Shown here: positions 15,820-24,893 of the stretch, in pieces | How the letters are laid out: each line of letters opens with the position of its first letter | How positions within the stretch are numbered: position 1 is the stretch's first letter | NCBI RefSeq assembly: GCF_030269445.1 | Contig: NZ_BSTJ01000008.1 | Span: forward strand, 310,001 to 374,000 | Direction: 5' to 3' | DNA length: 64,000 bases | Source: Actinoallomurus iriomotensis | GTDB taxonomy: Bacteria > Actinomycetota > Actinomycetes > Streptosporangiales > Streptosporangiaceae | Translations under genes and position numbers: made by a program | Notes under the pieces: generated by a model | What the model saw: the letters and a program-made list of their open reading frames with translations, nothing else | What the model was told of the DNA's origin: nothing | Databases searched by the model: none

Positions 15820-16682
15820 CGAGGCGGACGGTCCGGCACGTCGTCGACACCCACCACCACGTTGGCGCCCTCTCGATCGGCGCGGCCGAGGAGCGGCCCA
15901 CGGCCTCGGTGTCGCGGGACCACGTCGACACCCATCACGCGATGCTCGACCGCTTCGGCATGACCGCGTGCGCGGTGATGCCCGGCCTGCAGTACGAGCG
16001 TCCATACGGCATCGTCAACACCCGAGAGGTCAACGATGCGATCGCGGCCTACCGGAAGCGCTCGCCGCGTTTCCTCGCCGCGCTCGGCACTGTCGAGCCG
16101 CTGCACGGTCTCGCGCTCTGCCGCGAGGAACTCGACCGGATGGTCGACGAGCTGGGGCTCGACGGGGTCGTCTGGCACACCCGCTACCAGGGCGTCGCCG
16201 TCTCGGACCAGCGGATGCACGCCCTGATCGACGAGGCCACCGCCCGCGGCCTCCCCTGCTACGTGCACATGTTCGCCGAGTCCAACCTCGAAGCGCCGTG
16301 GATGTTCGCGGACCTCGCCCGCGACCATCCCGATGCGACGATCGTCGCCCTCGACGCGTTCTCGGCGTCGACCCAGATCCAGTACGTCATGGATCTGGCG
16401 GACCGCTTCGACAACATCCTGTTCGACACCGCGATCTGTTTCCCGCTGCTGCGCCCGCTCGACACCTTCGTGACCCGGTTCGGCTCCGAACGGCTGATGT
16501 TCGGCACCGACTCCTATGCCGACCCCGTCAGCTACAACGTGCCGGCCGTGATGGAGGAGCTGCTCGCGTCCGAAATGGACGCCGAGCATCTCGAGAACGT
16601 CTTCTGGCGCACGTTCTGCCGTGTCTTTCCCGCCGCGGACAAGGCGCTGCAAGCACTCGACACCCCCGAGGAGAATCTCTGA
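15816..16682 (+). CDS. amidohydrolase-2 family metal-dependent hydrolase/decarboxylase
   Basis: A 288-residue TIM-barrel protein. The N-terminal metal motif is VDTHHH, a likely metal-binding His is in CYVHMF, and the C-terminal catalytic Asp is in MFGTDSYAD. The family includes aromatic acid decarboxylases (resorcylate, aminocarboxymuconate semialdehyde) and lactone hydrolases. ATG 15816 overlaps the transporter stop (ATGA), and the stop shares one base with the next start (TGATG). Its place next to a ring hydroxylase suggests decarboxylation or hydrolysis of an aromatic or ring-fission acid, but the substrate is unknown. No counterpart exists in the classical mhp operon. Confidence 0.82.
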   Translation: MTRRTVRHVVDTHHHVGALSIGAAEERPTASVSRDHVDTHHAMLDRFGMTACAVMPGLQYERPYGIVNTREVNDAIAAYRKRSPRFLAALGTVEPLHGLALCREELDRMVDELGLDGVVWHTRYQGVAVSDQRMHALIDEATARGLPCYVHMFAESNLEAPWMFADLARDHPDATIVALDAFSASTQIQYVMDLADRFDNILFDTAICFPLLRPLDTFVTRFGSERLMFGTDSYADPVSYNVPAVMEELLASEMDAEHLENVFWRTFCRVFPAADKALQALDTPEENL

Positions 16683-18334
16683 TGCCCACCCCCTCCGGAC
16701 ACCGCTCCGTAATCGTCGTCGGTGCGGGACCGGTCGGCCTGACACTCGCCGCCGAGCTCGGCACTCGCGGCGTCGACACGCTCGTGCTCGAAAAGCAGGA
16801 CACCACCACGGACAACCCGCGCTGCAACACGACCAACGCCCGGTCGATGGAGTACTTTCGCCGGCTCGGCGTCGCGGACCGGATCCGCCGCGCCGGGCTG
16901 CCGCTCGACCACGCCACGGACGTCGTGTACTGCACGAGCCTGACGGGCTGGGAGCTCACCCGCTTCCGGTTCTCGTCCGCCCAGGAGATCCTGGACCGGA
17001 CCGCGCCCGAGCTCGACGAGTGGCCCACCCCCGAGCCCCAGCACCGGATCTCACAGATCTTCCTTGAGCCGATCCTGGAACAGCACGTCCGCGGTTACGA
17101 CTCGGTCGAGATCGCTCGTGAGCACGAGGTCGTCGGAGTCCGGCAGCGTGGCGAGATCGTCGAGGTGCGCGTCATCGCCGGAGGCATCGAGAAGGTGCTG
17201 ACCGCCGACTACGTCGTGGGCTGCGACGGCGGGGCCAGCACCACCCGGCGGGCGATTGGCGCCAGGCTGCAGGGTGACTCCCGTGCCGCGGAGAACCGGC
17301 TCTCGGTCTACTTCCGCTCGGCGGAGCTGGGGCGCGAGTTCGCCGCGTCAGAGAGGCCCGGCTGGATGTACTGGTGGTACGGACCACGCCTGAAAGGCTC
17401 GTTCGTGCAACTCGATGGTGAGGGCCTGTTCCTGTGCCATGCCCGCGTCCCGGAGGGCACCGCACCGGATGACCTCGACGAGGACGAGGTCCTGTCCGCC
17501 GCCCTCGGCCGGGAAATGGAATTGGAGAAGATCCAGGTCGTGCGGTGGACGCCGCGCCGGCTCGTGGCCGACCGGTTCGTCGACGGCCGGATCGTGCTCG
17601 CCGGCGACGCCGCACACCTTTGGCTCCCGCTGGGTGGCTTCGGCATGAATACCGGCATCGCCGACGCGGTCGGGCTGGGCTGGCGCCTCACGGCGCTGCT
17701 CGGCGGTTGGGGCGGACCCGAACTTCTCGAGGCGTACGAGGTCGAGCGCCGCTCCGTGGGGGAGGCCACCTCGCGTGCGGCGCTCAAGATCGACCGGGAC
17801 ATGGCGTCCATCGCCCGCGACCCCGCGCTGCACGTCGACGACGCCGAGGGCGCCCGGCTGCGGGCCGAGGTCGGGGAACTCATCGCGAAGCTCGATCGGC
17901 AGCAGTGGCACAGCCAGGGTGTGCAGTTCGGGTCCCGTTACGTGGACTCGCCGGGGATCGCAGCGGACGGCCGGTCGGCGGAGGACACGATCACACGTAT
18001 CGACGAGTACCGCCCGAGCCTCGCCCCAGGCGCCCGCTTTCCGCACGTCTGGCTGCCCGACGGACGTTCGGTGTTCGACCTTCTCGGCAGGGAATTCACG
18101 CTGGTCTGCGCCGGTGGCGATGCCGGCCGCTTCGTCCAGGCCGCAGCCAGGCTCGGAATCCCACTCTCGGTAGTGCACGCCGACGAGAGCTACGCACAGC
18201 CGCTCCTTCTCGTTCGCCCCGACCTGTTCATCGCCTGGAGTGGGGCAGTGCCCCCGGCCGATGTCGACGGCCTGCTCCGGCGGCTTGCCGGTTTCGGCGC
18301 GGTCACCGCCGACCTTCCGACGGTCACGTCCTGA
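16682..18334 (+). CDS. MhpA-like FAD-dependent aromatic hydroxylase
   Basis: A 550-residue group A flavoprotein monooxygenase, close to the size of 3-(3-hydroxyphenyl)propionate hydroxylase. FAD motifs: VVGAGPVGLTLAAELG (residues about 10-26), the DG motif VGCDGGASTTRR near 180 and the GD motif VLAGDAAHLWLPLGGFGMNTG near 305. The last ~170 residues form the thioredoxin-like C-terminal domain of this subfamily. It would insert a hydroxyl ortho to an existing phenol group using NAD(P)H, giving the catechol cleaved by the MhpB-type enzyme. It is the last gene of the rightward operon, starting one base before the upstream stop ends. Confidence 0.88.
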   Translation: MPTPSGHRSVIVVGAGPVGLTLAAELGTRGVDTLVLEKQDTTTDNPRCNTTNARSMEYFRRLGVADRIRRAGLPLDHATDVVYCTSLTGWELTRFRFSSAQEILDRTAPELDEWPTPEPQHRISQIFLEPILEQHVRGYDSVEIAREHEVVGVRQRGEIVEVRVIAGGIEKVLTADYVVGCDGGASTTRRAIGARLQGDSRAAENRLSVYFRSAELGREFAASERPGWMYWWYGPRLKGSFVQLDGEGLFLCHARVPEGTAPDDLDEDEVLSAALGREMELEKIQVVRWTPRRLVADRFVDGRIVLAGDAAHLWLPLGGFGMNTGIADAVGLGWRLTALLGGWGGPELLEAYEVERRSVGEATSRAALKIDRDMASIARDPALHVDDAEGARLRAEVGELIAKLDRQQWHSQGVQFGSRYVDSPGIAADGRSAEDTITRIDEYRPSLAPGARFPHVWLPDGRSVFDLLGREFTLVCAGGDAGRFVQAAARLGIPLSVVHADESYAQPLLLVRPDLFIAWSGAVPPADVDGLLRRLAGFGAVTADLPTVTS

Positions 18335-18663
18335 GCGAGTGTGCGCTGCGGCCCCGTGGGGTTGTCGTACGAGGTACCGACCCTGCATGCCACCCGCTCC
18401 CAGTAGCGATCACGGGCAGTGCGCACCGGTCCGCGCCGCGCGGAGATGCCGGAGGGCCATTGCGCCGGTGCGGTCAGGCTGCAGGGCGCACAGAACAAGG
18501 GAACGCAGCGTCTTCTGATCATCGACGAGGGTGTTGCCCTACCTGGCAGTCCTCAATAAGCGGCCTGCGCTGACCGACTTGATCCGGAGTGTTGGCCCGT
18601 CCAGGGAGACGGCGAATACGCGAGCGCGAATGCGTAATGCGGTGTCTCGGTGACGTACGGTCG
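18335..18663. other. gene-free stretch with repeat copy 2
   Basis: About 330 bases after the monooxygenase gene. No supported gene is seen. The segment at 18512-18576 is the second copy of the dispersed repeat at 4868-4933. No strong rho-independent terminator is visible directly after the operon. Confidence 0.45.
18512..18576 (+). repeat. dispersed ~65-bp repeat, copy 2
   Basis: This copy shares the exact core TTGCCCTACCTGGCAGTCCTC with copy 1 at 4868-4933, in the same orientation, with CTTCTGATCA to the left and CGCTGACCG to the right. The two copies bracket the aromatic locus and its left neighbours (about 13.6 kb). Confidence 0.7.
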
Positions 18664-18957
18664 TCAACGTGGGCTCGCCGTATGTGCATCGGTGTGTCGT
18701 TCGGCATGTGGGTCGTGGTGCTCGTCGAATTCGCTGAGTATGCCCCGGAACCTTCGGTCGCTGTCCCGCCAGCTGGTGACGAAGGCGGTGCCGAGGATCC
18801 ACAGCACGGCGCCGATCGCGACGATGGCGGTGAGATGGTCAGCCTGGAGCGGTCCGGTGTGGTGGTGCGTGGCGGCCGGTACGTGGTGTCGCCCGACGGT
18901 CGCCGCGATGCTTGTCCGGGTGTCCGCCGGTATGGAGTCTCCGGGATGAGATAGCAC
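18664..18957 (-). CDS. small single-pass membrane protein
   Basis: A 97-residue reading frame starting at GTG 18957. Residues 1-40 are polar with a His-rich patch; about 41-62 (LTAIVAIGAVLWILGTAFVTSW) form a clear transmembrane helix; the tail RDSDRRFRGILSEFDEHHDPH is charged. This organisation looks like a real small actinobacterial membrane protein, unlike the overlapping frames. No good ribosome binding site is seen before the GTG, so the start is uncertain. Function unknown. Confidence 0.45.
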   Translation of the reverse strand: MLSHPGDSIPADTRTSIAATVGRHHVPAATHHHTGPLQADHLTAIVAIGAVLWILGTAFVTSWRDSDRRFRGILSEFDEHHDPHAERHTDAHTASPR

Positions 18958-19608
18958 AAGATCTACAGCGCCGTAGAAGCTTGGGCCGTTACTCCGGGCG
19001 AGTGACTTCGGGGTCTCAGCCGGTCGGCGCTTTGTGGGGGTTGCCCTTTGCCTTGCCCTTCGGTGTGTTGTCGGGGTGCGGTTTGTTCTTCTGAGCCTGT
19101 GTCGGCTGGCGTCAGGCCGCGCAACGCCGGCTGATCGTTGGTCACCCCGTCGCCTGGCTTCTCGCGTTGATCAAGCTCGCGCTCGCCGTGGTCACCATCT
19201 CTGATCCCGCGACGTCGTTGGGCTCAGAGCTTCAATGTCAGCCCTGGACACGTTCGCGCGATGGCAGTGCCGGCTGGTTGCCTGGAGGTGGCCACCGGTT
19301 GCGCCCCATCTACCACTGATCGAACTTTCGAACCCTTCATCGGGAGTTCTTTCGCTGAAGCGCTGTGGGGCTCTCCGACCATGACGAACATGGCCTTACA
19401 TCCCAGATCGCCGACGCTGACGAGACTGCTATGCCCAGCTGCCTTGGTTACTGTCCGTCAGTCTGGCAACCCAGCCTTTCCGCTGACTCACTGTCTAGCG
19501 ATTCGGGAACCCGGCGCGGGGCGAGTATCCGGCGTTCGAACGAACCGCCGCCGAACTCGACATTCGTATCCGCTTCCTCATCCATCACCTAGCGAGTGAG
19601 GACTGACG
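18958..19608. other. gene-poor stretch
   Basis: About 650 bases, noticeably less G+C-rich than the flanking genes. The open frames are short and unlike known proteins. The start region of the VOC gene at 19609 has a good ribosome binding site (GAGGA, six bases upstream). I see nothing else I can support. Confidence 0.45.
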
Positions 19609-19992
19609 ATGTCCGAAGATCTGGTCAGCGTACGGTACATCGTCGACGACGTGCAGAAGGCCGTCGACTTCTACACCACTCACCTGGGGTTCGTGCTCCG
19701 CTCGTCCGCGGTACCCGCCTTCGCCGATGTCACCCGCGGCGGGTTGCGGCTGCTGCTGAGCGGGCCGAAGTCCTCGGCAGGGCGGCCGATGCCCGACGGC
19801 GTCACGCCCGGTCCCGGGGGCTGGAACCGCATCCACCTGATCGTCGACGACCTGGCCGCCGAGGTGGACAAGCTCCGCTCGGCCGGGCTGCACTTCCGCA
19901 ACGACATCATCACCGGGCCGGGCGGAAAACAGATCCTGCTCCAGGACCCTTCCGGCAACGTCGTCGAGCTCTTCCAGCCCGCGGCCCGCTGA
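19609..19992 (+). CDS. VOC-superfamily (glyoxalase/bleomycin-resistance-like) protein A
   Basis: A 127-residue vicinal-oxygen-chelate protein with two beta-alpha-beta-beta-beta modules: VRYIVDDVQKAVDFYTTHLGF at the start and NRIHLIVDDLAAEVDKLRSAG in the second half, ending GGKQILLQDPSGNVVELFQPA. The possible metal ligands are His in NRIHLIV and Glu in NVVELFQ. Such proteins are lyases, dioxygenases or drug-binding proteins; the exact role is unknown. A clear paralogue faces it at 20082-20483 on the other strand. Confidence 0.85.
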   Translation: MSEDLVSVRYIVDDVQKAVDFYTTHLGFVLRSSAVPAFADVTRGGLRLLLSGPKSSAGRPMPDGVTPGPGGWNRIHLIVDDLAAEVDKLRSAGLHFRNDIITGPGGKQILLQDPSGNVVELFQPAAR

Positions 19993-20081
19993 CGAAGCGA
20001 GAGGCCAGACGATGCCGCGGCTGGGGGTGAATGACGCCGTGGTCATCGCACGGACGGGACGTTGGTGGGAGTGCTCATGGG

Positions 20082-20483
20082 TCAGCGTGTGGGTGCCTCG
20101 GGCCGGTCGGCGGGTTGGAACAGTTCGATCAGGTTGCCGGCGGGGTCGGCGAGCAGGATCTGGCGTCCACCGGGGCCGACGATCATGTCGCTGCGGAACG
20201 GCAGGCCCGCGGTGCGCAGCCGGGCGATCTCGGCGTCCAGATCGTCGACGATGAGGTGGATGCGGTTGCGGCCTGCGACGGTGTTCTCGGCGGGGGTGGC
20301 GCGGGCACCGGAGCTCGCGGGTCCGGACAGCAGCAGTCGCAGCCGCCCGCGTACGACGTCGGCGAAAGCGGGTGCGGCACTGGTGTTGAGGGTGAAGCCG
20401 AGGTGGGTGGTGTAGAAGTCGATGGCTGCCTGGACGTCGTCGACGAGGTAGCGGACGCTGGCGTAGTGGCTGGGTGCGGTCAT
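20082..20483 (-). CDS. VOC-superfamily protein B, convergent paralogue
   Basis: A 133-residue VOC protein that aligns without large gaps to the 127-residue protein at 19609-19992. Shared blocks include DFYTTHLGF, LRLLLSGP, NRIHLIVDDL, GPGG-QILL and ELFQPA. The likely metal ligands are the same His and Glu. The two genes face each other across about 90 bases, forming an imperfect inverted repeat at DNA level. It may be transcribed after the MMPL operon's promoter region or from its own; the upstream 118 bases lack other features. Confidence 0.85.
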   Translation of the reverse strand: MTAPSHYASVRYLVDDVQAAIDFYTTHLGFTLNTSAAPAFADVVRGRLRLLLSGPASSGARATPAENTVAGRNRIHLIVDDLDAEIARLRTAGLPFRSDMIVGPGGRQILLADPAGNLIELFQPADRPEAPTR

Positions 20484-20601
20484 GGGTGAGTCTCCGGTGT
20501 CTGGGTGAGGACGGGCAACAGGTGGCGGATGCGGGTGTCAATGCCTGTCGCCGCGCGGCCGAATGTGGCATGGCCGGACTGCTCGACGGCCGGGTTATGG
20601 G

Positions 20602-22776
20602 TCAGACTTCGACCCTTTCCCCGACCTCGGCCTGTGCAGCCGAGGTCGTCTTCGGTGCCCGGCCTCCGGGCATCCACCAGTTGGCCTTGCCGCACAGTTC
20701 CATCACCGCGGGGACGAGGATCATCCGGACGATGGTGGCGTCGATGAACACGGCGACGGCCATGCCCAGGCCCACCTGCTTGATCGAGACGTCGGGGCCG
20801 AGCACGGAGGTCGTGAAGACGGCGATCATGATGGCGGCCGCGGCCGTGATGACCTTGGCGGTCCGCGCCAGCCCGTGGGTGACGGCGGTCCGGGTGTCGC
20901 CGGTGCGCTCGTACTCCTCACGGACCCGCGAGATCAAGAAGACCTCGTAGTCCATCGACAGGCCGAACAGGACCGGGAACATCACCAACGGCACCCAGGT
21001 CGTGACCGGCATGTCGGTGGCGAAACCGAGGGCCGAGCCGAACCATCCCCACTGCACGATCGCGACCAGCACGCCGTAGGCGGCGCCGATCGACAACAGG
21101 TTCATCACGGCGGCCTGCAGCGCGATCGTGACCGACCGGACCAGCGCGATCAGCAGCACCAGCGACAGCACGATGACGACCGCGATCATCAGGGGCAGGC
21201 GCGAGCCGGTCTCCTGGGAATAGTCGATCGCGGCGGCGTTAGGGCCGCCGATGTAGACCTTGTCCCCGGCGGGTGCCTTGGGCAGCACGTCGTCGCGAAG
21301 CTTGTGCACCAGGTGCGTGGTCGCCTCGTCCTGGAATCCGGTCTTGGGAAAGGCGGTGAAGGTGGCGGCCTCTCCATCCTTGCTGATCTGGGGTGGCGTG
21401 ACGTAGGCGATGCCCTCGGTCGCGCTGACCATTTCGACGGCGGGGCCCAGCTCGTCCTTGGAGCCGGCCTCGGCGGCGAAGATCAGGGGTGCGCTGTAGC
21501 CGGGGCCAAAACCCTCGGAGAGGATTTTGTACGAGGTGTAGCTGCTCCTGTCGTGGGGCTGCACGCTGGCGTCGGGCAGGCTGAGGCGCATCGACAGCGC
21601 GGGGGCGGCCAGCACCAGCAGAGCCGCGCCGGCCAGTACCGCAGCGACCAATGGTCTGCGCTGTACTGTGCGGGCCCAGCGCTCGGCGGGGGTACGGCGC
21701 GTTGGGGCCGGGCCACCGGTAGACGCGGGCCGGCGGGACGTACGGCGAGGCAGCCGCAGCGAGTTGATCTTGTGGCCGATGAAGCCCAGGAACGCCGGCA
21801 GCAGGGTCACCGCGGCGATCATGGTCACCAGGACTGTCGCCGACGCGCCGATGGCCACCCCGGTCATCAGCCTCTGCCCCATGACGACCAGACCCAGCAT
21901 CGCGATCACCACGGTCGTACCGGCGAACAGCACTGCGTGACCCGCGGTGGTGATGGCGTTGACGGTGGCGCTCTCGGGATCGTCGCCCTCCTGCAGGCCG
22001 TCCTTGTAGCGGGTCACGATGAACAGTGCGTAGTCGATGCCGACACCGAGCCCGATGAGCGCGGCGAAGAGCACGGTGAAGTCCGGCGCGGGAACGAGGT
22101 ACCCCGATAGCTTGGTCAGGGCAAGGCCGCCGAGGATCGCCATCAGCGCGGTCACGATCGGCAAGCCCATCGCCACCAGCGACCCGAAGGCGATGAACAA
22201 GATCACCGCCGCCGCAAGGACGCCCACGCTATCGCCCGGACCCTGCTTGGGTGTCTCGGCCTTCTCTGCCCGCTCCCCACCGAGCCCCAATGACACGCCA
22301 TCTCCGGAAGCCTGCTTGACCGTGTCCACCAGAGGCTTGACCTCGGTCTTCTTCGCATCCTTTTCGGTCAGCGGGATGATCGTACGGGCGATACGACGAT
22401 CCTTGGTCACCAGCTTCTTGTCCGGGTACGGCGAGGTCACCGGGCCAGTGATGGGTGAGGCGTCAAGATCGGCGATGACCTTCTCGATCTTCCGCCGGGC
22501 GGCGGGGTCGTCGATCCCCTTGTCCGCCTTGATCGCGAGCGTGAGCGTGTCCCCCTGCCGCTCAGGGAAGTGCTTTTCGATCAGCGCCTGCGCCTTGGCG
22601 GACCCGGAGCCCCCGCCGGACATGTCGTTGTCGGGGGCGGCGCCGTAACCGAAGCCGATGAACGCAACGGCGAGCACGCCGACGATCCAGGCCAGAAAGA
22701 CCAGACGGCGCCGTCGGTAACAGAAACGGGCCAGTCCCGCCAAAGCCCCATCCGTACGGGAAGCCTCGGTTGTCAT
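20602..22776 (-). CDS. MMPL-family RND transporter
   Basis: A 724-residue membrane protein with two repeats of one helix, a large external domain and five to six helices. The N-terminus is RRRRLVFLAWIVGVLAV, the first external domain runs to about residue 175, and GIDYALFIVTRYKDGL and LFGLSMDYEVFLISRVREEY are the paired helix-4 motifs with the Asp-Tyr of the proton relay. The family exports lipids or lipophilic compounds. I take the second of two adjacent ATGs (22776) because GAGGAG lies six bases upstream. It follows an unknown gene with a 105-base gap and lies across from a two-component system that may control it. Confidence 0.9.
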   Translation of the reverse strand: MTTEASRTDGALAGLARFCYRRRRLVFLAWIVGVLAVAFIGFGYGAAPDNDMSGGGSGSAKAQALIEKHFPERQGDTLTLAIKADKGIDDPAARRKIEKVIADLDASPITGPVTSPYPDKKLVTKDRRIARTIIPLTEKDAKKTEVKPLVDTVKQASGDGVSLGLGGERAEKAETPKQGPGDSVGVLAAAVILFIAFGSLVAMGLPIVTALMAILGGLALTKLSGYLVPAPDFTVLFAALIGLGVGIDYALFIVTRYKDGLQEGDDPESATVNAITTAGHAVLFAGTTVVIAMLGLVVMGQRLMTGVAIGASATVLVTMIAAVTLLPAFLGFIGHKINSLRLPRRTSRRPASTGGPAPTRRTPAERWARTVQRRPLVAAVLAGAALLVLAAPALSMRLSLPDASVQPHDRSSYTSYKILSEGFGPGYSAPLIFAAEAGSKDELGPAVEMVSATEGIAYVTPPQISKDGEAATFTAFPKTGFQDEATTHLVHKLRDDVLPKAPAGDKVYIGGPNAAAIDYSQETGSRLPLMIAVVIVLSLVLLIALVRSVTIALQAAVMNLLSIGAAYGVLVAIVQWGWFGSALGFATDMPVTTWVPLVMFPVLFGLSMDYEVFLISRVREEYERTGDTRTAVTHGLARTAKVITAAAAIMIAVFTTSVLGPDVSIKQVGLGMAVAVFIDATIVRMILVPAVMELCGKANWWMPGGRAPKTTSAAQAEVGERVEV

Positions 22777-22881
22777 CATCTTCTCCTCAAGTCGTTCGAG
22801 CGTCGTACTCGACCCCCTTGGATCCCTGGAGCCCAATGCACGGGCGGAGCCGTGAGCGGGCGTCGCTTTCGTCGACGCCCG

Positions 22882-23391
22882 CTACGACGCCTGCGGGCGG
22901 AGTCCTGCAGTCCCGTGCTGCCGGAAGCGGCGCAGGCGGAATGACGCCCGGTCGGCGGCGGTGGTGACGACGACCGAGCGGAACCGCCCCGGCACCTCGG
23001 CCGCCCAGAAGGCCCCCGCGATCGTGATCGCGGGGACGCGGCGCATCGAATTCCCGGAGCGGAACTCCACGAGCACGTCGCCACCGCGAGGTAGGTGCCC
23101 CCAGGCCACCGACCACCGCCGTCCCCGTACGGCTCCGCGGATGAGGGCCGCGACGAGACCGTCGGCGACGGCTACGTCGATCAGCCCGTCGCCGGTGTGC
23201 ACTTCCAGGGCCGCGCGGTTCCGGCTGCCCCGGCCGACACGCAGTTCCCAGCCGCTCTCCGGCAGTAGCGTCGCCTTGGGCGCGGTGAACCTCGTCGAAT
23301 CGCCCGATGCATCCGGGATGCTTCTACCGGTTCGCCTGGCCGCCGGCCCGCCTTCGGTCTGGCGTCGTGTCCTTGCCCGCTTCGCCACCAT
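22882..23391 (-). CDS. hypothetical protein upstream of MMPL transporter
   Basis: A 169-residue soluble protein I do not recognise. The first ~30 residues are very basic (VAKRARTRRQ and so on), followed by a predicted beta-rich region (GWELRVGRGSRNRAALEVHTGDGLIDVAVADGL) and a terminal strand RFRSVVVTTAADRASFRLRRF. There are no cysteines, signal peptide or transmembrane helix. The ATG at 23391 follows GAGGAA with good spacing; the GTG at 23418 has none. It is probably co-transcribed with the MMPL gene. Confidence 0.55.
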   Translation of the reverse strand: MVAKRARTRRQTEGGPAARRTGRSIPDASGDSTRFTAPKATLLPESGWELRVGRGSRNRAALEVHTGDGLIDVAVADGLVAALIRGAVRGRRWSVAWGHLPRGGDVLVEFRSGNSMRRVPAITIAGAFWAAEVPGRFRSVVVTTAADRASFRLRRFRQHGTAGLRPQAS

Positions 23392-23585
23392 CAGTTCTTC
23401 CTCGCTGGTGCTCGTCACGAAATGATCGTGGCGGCAGGCGCAGGCGGTTCGCGTCGGCTGGTGGGAGTGTTTCGTGGCTCACTCCGCCGGAGTAGGTCAT
23501 CCCCACGCGGTAGACCAGTACGCCGAGTGTGGTAGTCCAGGCAGCGGATGCGCTTGACCAGCGGATACCGGCAGAATGACTCGCG

Positions 23586-24794
23586 ATGCAGACGCCAAAG
23601 ACGCTCAGCACCGTGCGCCAGGCCGCACCGAACCTCACCGATGCCGTTGTCGGGCTCGGCGTGGCGTTGTCGGTGCTGGTGCTGGCCGGCAGCCGAACCG
23701 GCGCGAGACTCCCGTGGATCGACAACCCTCGCCCACTCGACGCCGGGGCGGTCGGGCTCGTCGGGGTTGTGGCCGGCGCACTGGCGCTCCGCCGCCGCTA
23801 CCCGAGATCGGTGCTGGTCGTCCTCAGCACGGTCGCCCTGGTCTGGTCAGCCGCCCACTATCCCAGCCCCCTGATCCCGCTGACCCCGCTGATCGCCTGT
23901 TACACCCTGGCGGCCCGACGCGGGTGGCGGTGGGGGCTGGCGGGCGCGGTGGTGACCGCGCTCACCGCGGTGGTGGCGATCCACCTGGCCTTCGGCGCCG
24001 CCGTGCCGGCCGGGATCACGGGCAACGCCATGTGGATGGCCATCACCGCCGGCGCCGCCGGCACGGCGGTCGGGTACAACCGTGCGCTGCTGGTGGCCAC
24101 CCGCGCTCAGCTTGCCCGCGAAGCCCAGACCCGCGAGGAGCAGTCCCGCCACCGCGTGGTCGAAGAACGGCTGCGCATCGCCCGCGAACTGCACGACGTC
24201 CTCGGCCACACCATGGCCAGCATCAGCGTGCAGGCCGGGGTCGGCATCCACCTCATCGCCACGCGACCCGCCCAGGCGGCGGAGGCACTGAGCACGATCA
24301 AACACATCAGCGACCAGGGGCTGACCGACGTCAAGACCATCCTGGGCATTCTGCGCGCCGACAGCGACGAGCCTGACCAGCCCCGGGCACCCCGCGGCGG
24401 CCTCGACCAGCTCGACGCATTGCTGGACCCGGTTCGGGCAGCCGGCGTCCAGCCCAAGCTGAACATCCACCACAGCGCCCGGCCGTTGCCCGCAGCCGTC
24501 GATCTTGCCGCCTACCGGATCATCCAAGAGGCACTGACCAACGTCGTGCGCCACGCCCACGCCCGCACCGTCCAGCTTGACCTGCGCTACGAACCCGCGC
24601 AGTTGGTCATCCAGATCCGCGACGACGGGCCGGCCCCCGGCCCCGGTCACCGCGGCACCAACGGTAAGGATGGGCACGGCATGAGCGGCATGCGAGAACG
24701 GGCCGTGGCGCTGTCCGGGCAGTTCACCGCCGGCCCGCACCCCGACGGCGGCTTCGAGGTGCGGTGTGTGATACCCACACCAGACCCGGCATGA
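23586..24794 (+). CDS. NarL-type sensor histidine kinase
   Basis: A 402-residue membrane kinase. Residues 18-170 hold about five hydrophobic helices without a large external sensor domain. The HisKA_3 dimerisation helix has RIARELHDVLGH, with phosphoacceptor His203. The HATPase region has the N-box YRIIQEALTNVVRHA and the GMSGMRERA glycine box. It phosphorylates the response regulator encoded about 100 bases downstream. It is divergent from the MMPL operon, which is a plausible target. The start lacks a strong ribosome binding site. Confidence 0.9.
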   Translation: MQTPKTLSTVRQAAPNLTDAVVGLGVALSVLVLAGSRTGARLPWIDNPRPLDAGAVGLVGVVAGALALRRRYPRSVLVVLSTVALVWSAAHYPSPLIPLTPLIACYTLAARRGWRWGLAGAVVTALTAVVAIHLAFGAAVPAGITGNAMWMAITAGAAGTAVGYNRALLVATRAQLAREAQTREEQSRHRVVEERLRIARELHDVLGHTMASISVQAGVGIHLIATRPAQAAEALSTIKHISDQGLTDVKTILGILRADSDEPDQPRAPRGGLDQLDALLDPVRAAGVQPKLNIHHSARPLPAAVDLAAYRIIQEALTNVVRHAHARTVQLDLRYEPAQLVIQIRDDGPAPGPGHRGTNGKDGHGMSGMRERAVALSGQFTAGPHPDGGFEVRCVIPTPDPA

Positions 24795-24893
24795 TGACGA
24801 CATGCGCCCGCCAATGACCGGCCAACCGGAACCACGCGTGACCCGGACGAGCGGACACCGACGACCACCGACAGCACCTGGTGTTGGTCAGGC

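Noticed and set aside
20563-22110. 515-codon rightward frame within the MMPL gene
   Set aside because: Antisense to a clear MMPL transporter; His/Asp/Gly-rich low-complexity translation.
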